Below are positions 60,344 to 64,000 of a DNA stretch of 64,000 nucleotides, one piece after another (position 1 is the first letter of the stretch; each line of letters begins with the position of its first letter). The notes beneath the pieces are model-generated. The model searched no databases. It saw nothing but the letters and a program-made list of their open reading frames with translations, and was not told where the DNA came from. The DNA is from Gymnorhina tibicen (lineage: Eukaryota; Chordata; Aves; Passeriformes; Artamidae), in NCBI GenBank assembly GCA_013399875.1, contig VXAZ01005695.1:922104-986103 (forward strand), written 5' to 3'. The position numbers and the translations under genes were made by a program.

Positions 60344-63300
60344 GCCTCCAGGAGCCGTCTATAGAAAGTGTGACCCTGGCACTTACCTCCTGCCTACTGA
60401 AGATATTGTCCAACCATTCTGTGCACTAAAATTGGAAATGGCTGTTTCACTCGTGGACTGCCTGTATAATAAGGGGATTCAGAGTGGAAATACCTAATGT
60501 TTGAATAACTTTTATGATTCTGCATGGTGAGAATTCTCCCTTCTTATCTGGAGTTTGAGTGTCTTCCCAGCTTTCTGTAGTAAGGAGTAACTGGCTTTGT
60601 TTGTTTGTTTAAAATTTATTTATACCCTTGTGAGGTTTTTCAAAAACACTGACTAATACCTAGGTAAAGAAATACAGCTTATTGCCAAGTCTAATGTTTC
60701 CCTCACCAGTGATTTATTAAAATGCTTCTCACTTTCACTTTTGTCCTTATCTTCTTCAGACAGCTGGGAAGCCAATTCCTGGTGTCTTATGCTTGCAAAC
60801 ATGTTTTTCAATAGATTTCTTTTTTCCTTCTGTTCAGCCCAAAGCATGAGATATCATTTTATAATGCATTATAGCTACTTCTCTGGGGAACAGAATTATC
60901 TAAATTAAGGGTGATTTTCCAGTGTATTCTGGACATTCATCTGGCACAGGAGAGAGGATTAACATCTTAAAACAATGATCCTGTAAGAAATTAGTGCTAG
61001 ATTAACTTACACTGTAACCAATACTACATCTCAAAATTCCTTACCCTTTCCTCTTCACCCTCAGGTTGCCTAAATTCCTGAGCCATCTGCATGTCTACCA
61101 GCCAAGTTCCTCTTAATCATCAGCTTCTAGTCCTGCTTCCAGAGCCATCCAAATCCATATTGTGCTGAGCAGTCAGCTTCAAAGTTCACAGTCCACATTG
61201 CCACCCTGCCCTTTTTTTCTGCTGAATGTTTTTTGATTCCCTGTGCATCCTCCCTTCTCCTGGGGAGGAGAGTAAATGCATGGAAGAAAGGATTGGTAAC
61301 CATGTTCCCTCTCCCAGGCTGTGTGGTTAGGGCAGTCTTTGAGCAGGTGCAGGACAGGGGCTCAACTTCAGCCTGATGAAAGGAGCAGAGAGCTCAGGTT
61401 TCTCTTTTACTTGTAGAATAATCCAGCCCCTAAACTCTGAAGTGTCCAGGTCCCTGATCTGAATCTGACTTTTTCCTAGGTGGTACCTGCTGACAGGTCA
61501 TTCACTTTAGTTCCCCAGCCTCTCTCTTTGCTTGTTTTTGCTTCAGCTATCCCCTGGCTTTATGGGTTTTTTTTCTTCTCGGGCAGCTGTACTGTGAGGG
61601 CAGTTCAGGAGAGAGAGAGGCTCATTTCTTAGGATTTTACAACAGACAGGACGCATTAGCAGAGAAACCCAGGCTGCCATTGCCCTCTACATCCATCCAG
61701 TCTCTCCTCTCAAAGACAAAAACCTGTTTCTTAGAAACAATTTTCTCACATGTTTGTGTGCGATCTGCTTTTAAGGGATTCAGAGAAAGAAATGTCAGAC
61801 TGCTCCACAGGTAGCTGTTTCACAGGGCAGTATGGCTCACCCTGTTAGTGAGTCAGCCTGTATTTCTTTTAGTTTGTTTTTGACCCTTGTTCCTCCTCAC
61901 TCCATAAATCAGTCCTTCTCCTCCTTTGTGATGTTTGCACTGTCAAAATAGATAGACGTCCCCAGGGTATTTCCTTACCTCCAGCAGATTGTCTCAACCT
62001 TAACGCCAGAGCACACTCTGCCCTCTTTGCCTTTTGCTCTTGTCCTACAGCCAAACTCGTCTCACTGAGTTAATTCCTCATAAATCAATAGGTCCAGATA
62101 CTTACCCCGTTGCTTCCTTTGGGATGAGTCTGCTCCACAAGATCACAGTTTGTTGGTCTCTGCTGTTATTAGGACCTTCTCTCCCCCTTCTTTAAGCACA
62201 TTTCTCCAGTTCATGTCTGCATTTGAGGTTGAGCCTCCTCCTGCAGACTATTGCTTTGTGCCCATCCACTTGGCTGTTGTTTTGTTATTTCCAGCCTGTC
62301 TTAGTTTCTTTATGTTTTCTGTCTGTCCCCACTGGTTTACACAACACCTCTCTAATTCATAGGAGTTGTTACATCAAATATAAATTGAATGAATGTGGTG
62401 TTTATTGCTTCCTTCCAGATCATAATAGACATTAAATAAAAACAGACTGAGGGCAGATTTCTGGTCCTCCTTTCCTCCCCTCCCCACACCCAATCCATGC
62501 CCCAGATATTCTCCCATCGGCTCTTTATGTTCATGTTTATCTTTTGTTCCTCTTTGTTTATGGACTTACAGCCTGTGTTCAATCTCTGTGACACTGCTCA
62601 TTTCCCAGCCAACTTGCATGCATTTTTCAAGTAATTTTGTAGCTGAGACTTTCTCAGGACTGGCTGTAGGCAGCTTCTTCATTCTCTTCATCAGCTGGTT
62701 TTATAAATCAGTAAGAGAGGAGTGTTCATGTTTGTTTGGCAAGATTTAGCTTTTGTTGACTCTCTGGGATGACTTTCCTGCTAGTCCTAAGCAAAAGCAC
62801 CATCACCTGGGATGAGAGATGTGCTGCCTTTTGCACCAGCAGTGAAATTTCCCTGTGCTCTTCACTTGCTGATTTTATTAATCCTGTTGTATTTATTAAT
62901 CCAGTCCTTTAACAATGTAAAATATGGGTCATGATGGCCAGCTGGTTGTTGTTCAATGCTGACTCTTACCTACCTCCTACTAGCAAATATTTTATCCATC
63001 TGCTTAGGAATGCCTCGAATTTATAGCAGGAGTAAAGAGACTGCCATTGAAAAAGTCTGAGAAACAAACTGTGACAGATCTGGAGGGGTGGAGGCAGGAG
63101 GGAGATTCACGTGGTAAAGATGTTCTCTCCAGCAGAGCCTACATCCCTCCCACAATTGCAGTAGCACCTGTAATGTGGCTGCAGCAACCTGTTCTCTGAA
63201 GGCAGGATTGGGTAAGAGGAGTTCTTACACCCCATCACTGATGGTTGGCACCCCACAACTCACCGCTGCTGTGGCTCAGCCATCCAGGTTGGTGCAGAGA

Positions 63301-64000
63301 AGACACTGAGGGGAATCACTGAGATCTTTCAGGAGAAACAGGCACATGGGGGTGAGCATCACTGAAGCCTGATGTGGCATTATGAAGAGAAACACTTTGT
63401 AGGGTTTCCACTCCACTGTTGGGCATTTCTGTTCATTTTTCTGTAGTCCATCAGAGCTGAGAAATGCAAGTTAAAAAAACCTTGTCTTTCCACAAGAAAT
63501 ATAACTTACTCTCCTGCTAGTCTCTTCTTGCTCCTTATCTTGGGGCAGAGTTCAAGCCTTTCAGCACAAAGAAATAATAGAACAGCCACGGTCAACATGA
63601 TCAGTGGTAGCTCAGCCCATTACTTGCTGCAAGTGTTTTCTGGGTAGAGGATTTGAAAAGACAGAGGATTTGCAAAGAGGACTTTCAAGGAGAGCAGGGT
63701 ACATGGATGTTTATGGATCTTGAGTAAGAAAAACTGATAGGTAGTATAGAAAAAAGTGTAACCTTCCAGACCAGGGGAATCGAAGCAGGGATTCAGTGGG
63801 AGCAGAAGTATGAGCCAACGCCTGTTGGAGTGGGGTGGTATAACCGAATGCTTGATCCTGCATTGAGCTGGGTAGGGAGAAGGGCCAGTGACCACAGTCC
63901 ATGCAGGATGATATCCAGAATTTTTTGGTGCAGGGGCACCATGCTCAGTGGCCAGATGAAGGGTGCAGTACCCAGGGAAAGGTTCTGTGCCTACAGCTCT
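60344..64000. other. Intergenic sequence, no gene recognised
   Basis: AT-moderate with T/C-rich patches at about 61,020-61,260 and 61,880-62,200. No exon, RNA gene or recognisable repeat was found up to the window end. Confidence 0.5.

Noticed and set aside
1..64000. tRNA, rRNA, CRISPR or bacterial-type operon structures
   Set aside because: None is visible, and the window is vertebrate nuclear DNA.

Overview
The window looks like bird nuclear DNA, probably from a songbird. It is AT-rich and gene-poor. It carries several 5'-truncated CR1 LINEs with the typical avian 3' ends, and one roughly 1.1 kb solo LTR of a type I associate with passerines (from memory, not checked). Its two recognisable protein-coding loci, STK3 and KCNS2, are neighbours in vertebrate genomes (human 8q22). 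They lie tail to tail here, as in human.

Layout. About 1-25,566 is best read as the last intron of STK3 (plus strand). It holds the solo LTR (19,812-20,893), a CR1 fragment (about 23,636-24,094), low-complexity tracts and several perfect hairpins. The terminal STK3 coding exon is 25,567-25,725. It encodes the last 52 residues, essentially the SARAH dimerisation domain, followed by an AT-rich 3' UTR with several candidate poly(A) signals. About 27,500-41,983 is the convergent intergenic interval, including the KCNS2 3' UTR and one antisense CR1. The complete, intronless KCNS2 coding sequence (477 aa, minus strand) is 41,984-43,417. Upstream of it lie a long polypyrimidine/polypurine tract, a CpG-rich island and a 400-base assembly gap (43,912-44,311). 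Together these probably mark the KCNS2 promoter and 5' non-coding exon. About 44,900-64,000 appears intergenic, with an (ATCT)n microsatellite and two CR1 copies of one subfamily.

Function. STK3 (MST2) is a Hippo-pathway kinase, and the SARAH helix encoded here mediates homodimerisation and SAV1/RASSF binding. KCNS2 (Kv9.2) is an electrically silent potassium-channel subunit that modifies Kv2 channels. The two are neighbours but I see no functional link. I did not find any convincing new multi-gene system. The items most worth following up are the gap-disrupted KCNS2 promoter with its inferred short intron, the perfect hairpins in the STK3 intron, the LTR with a roughly 50-bp internal repeat, and a GC-rich block of unknown origin at about 5.3-5.6 kb.
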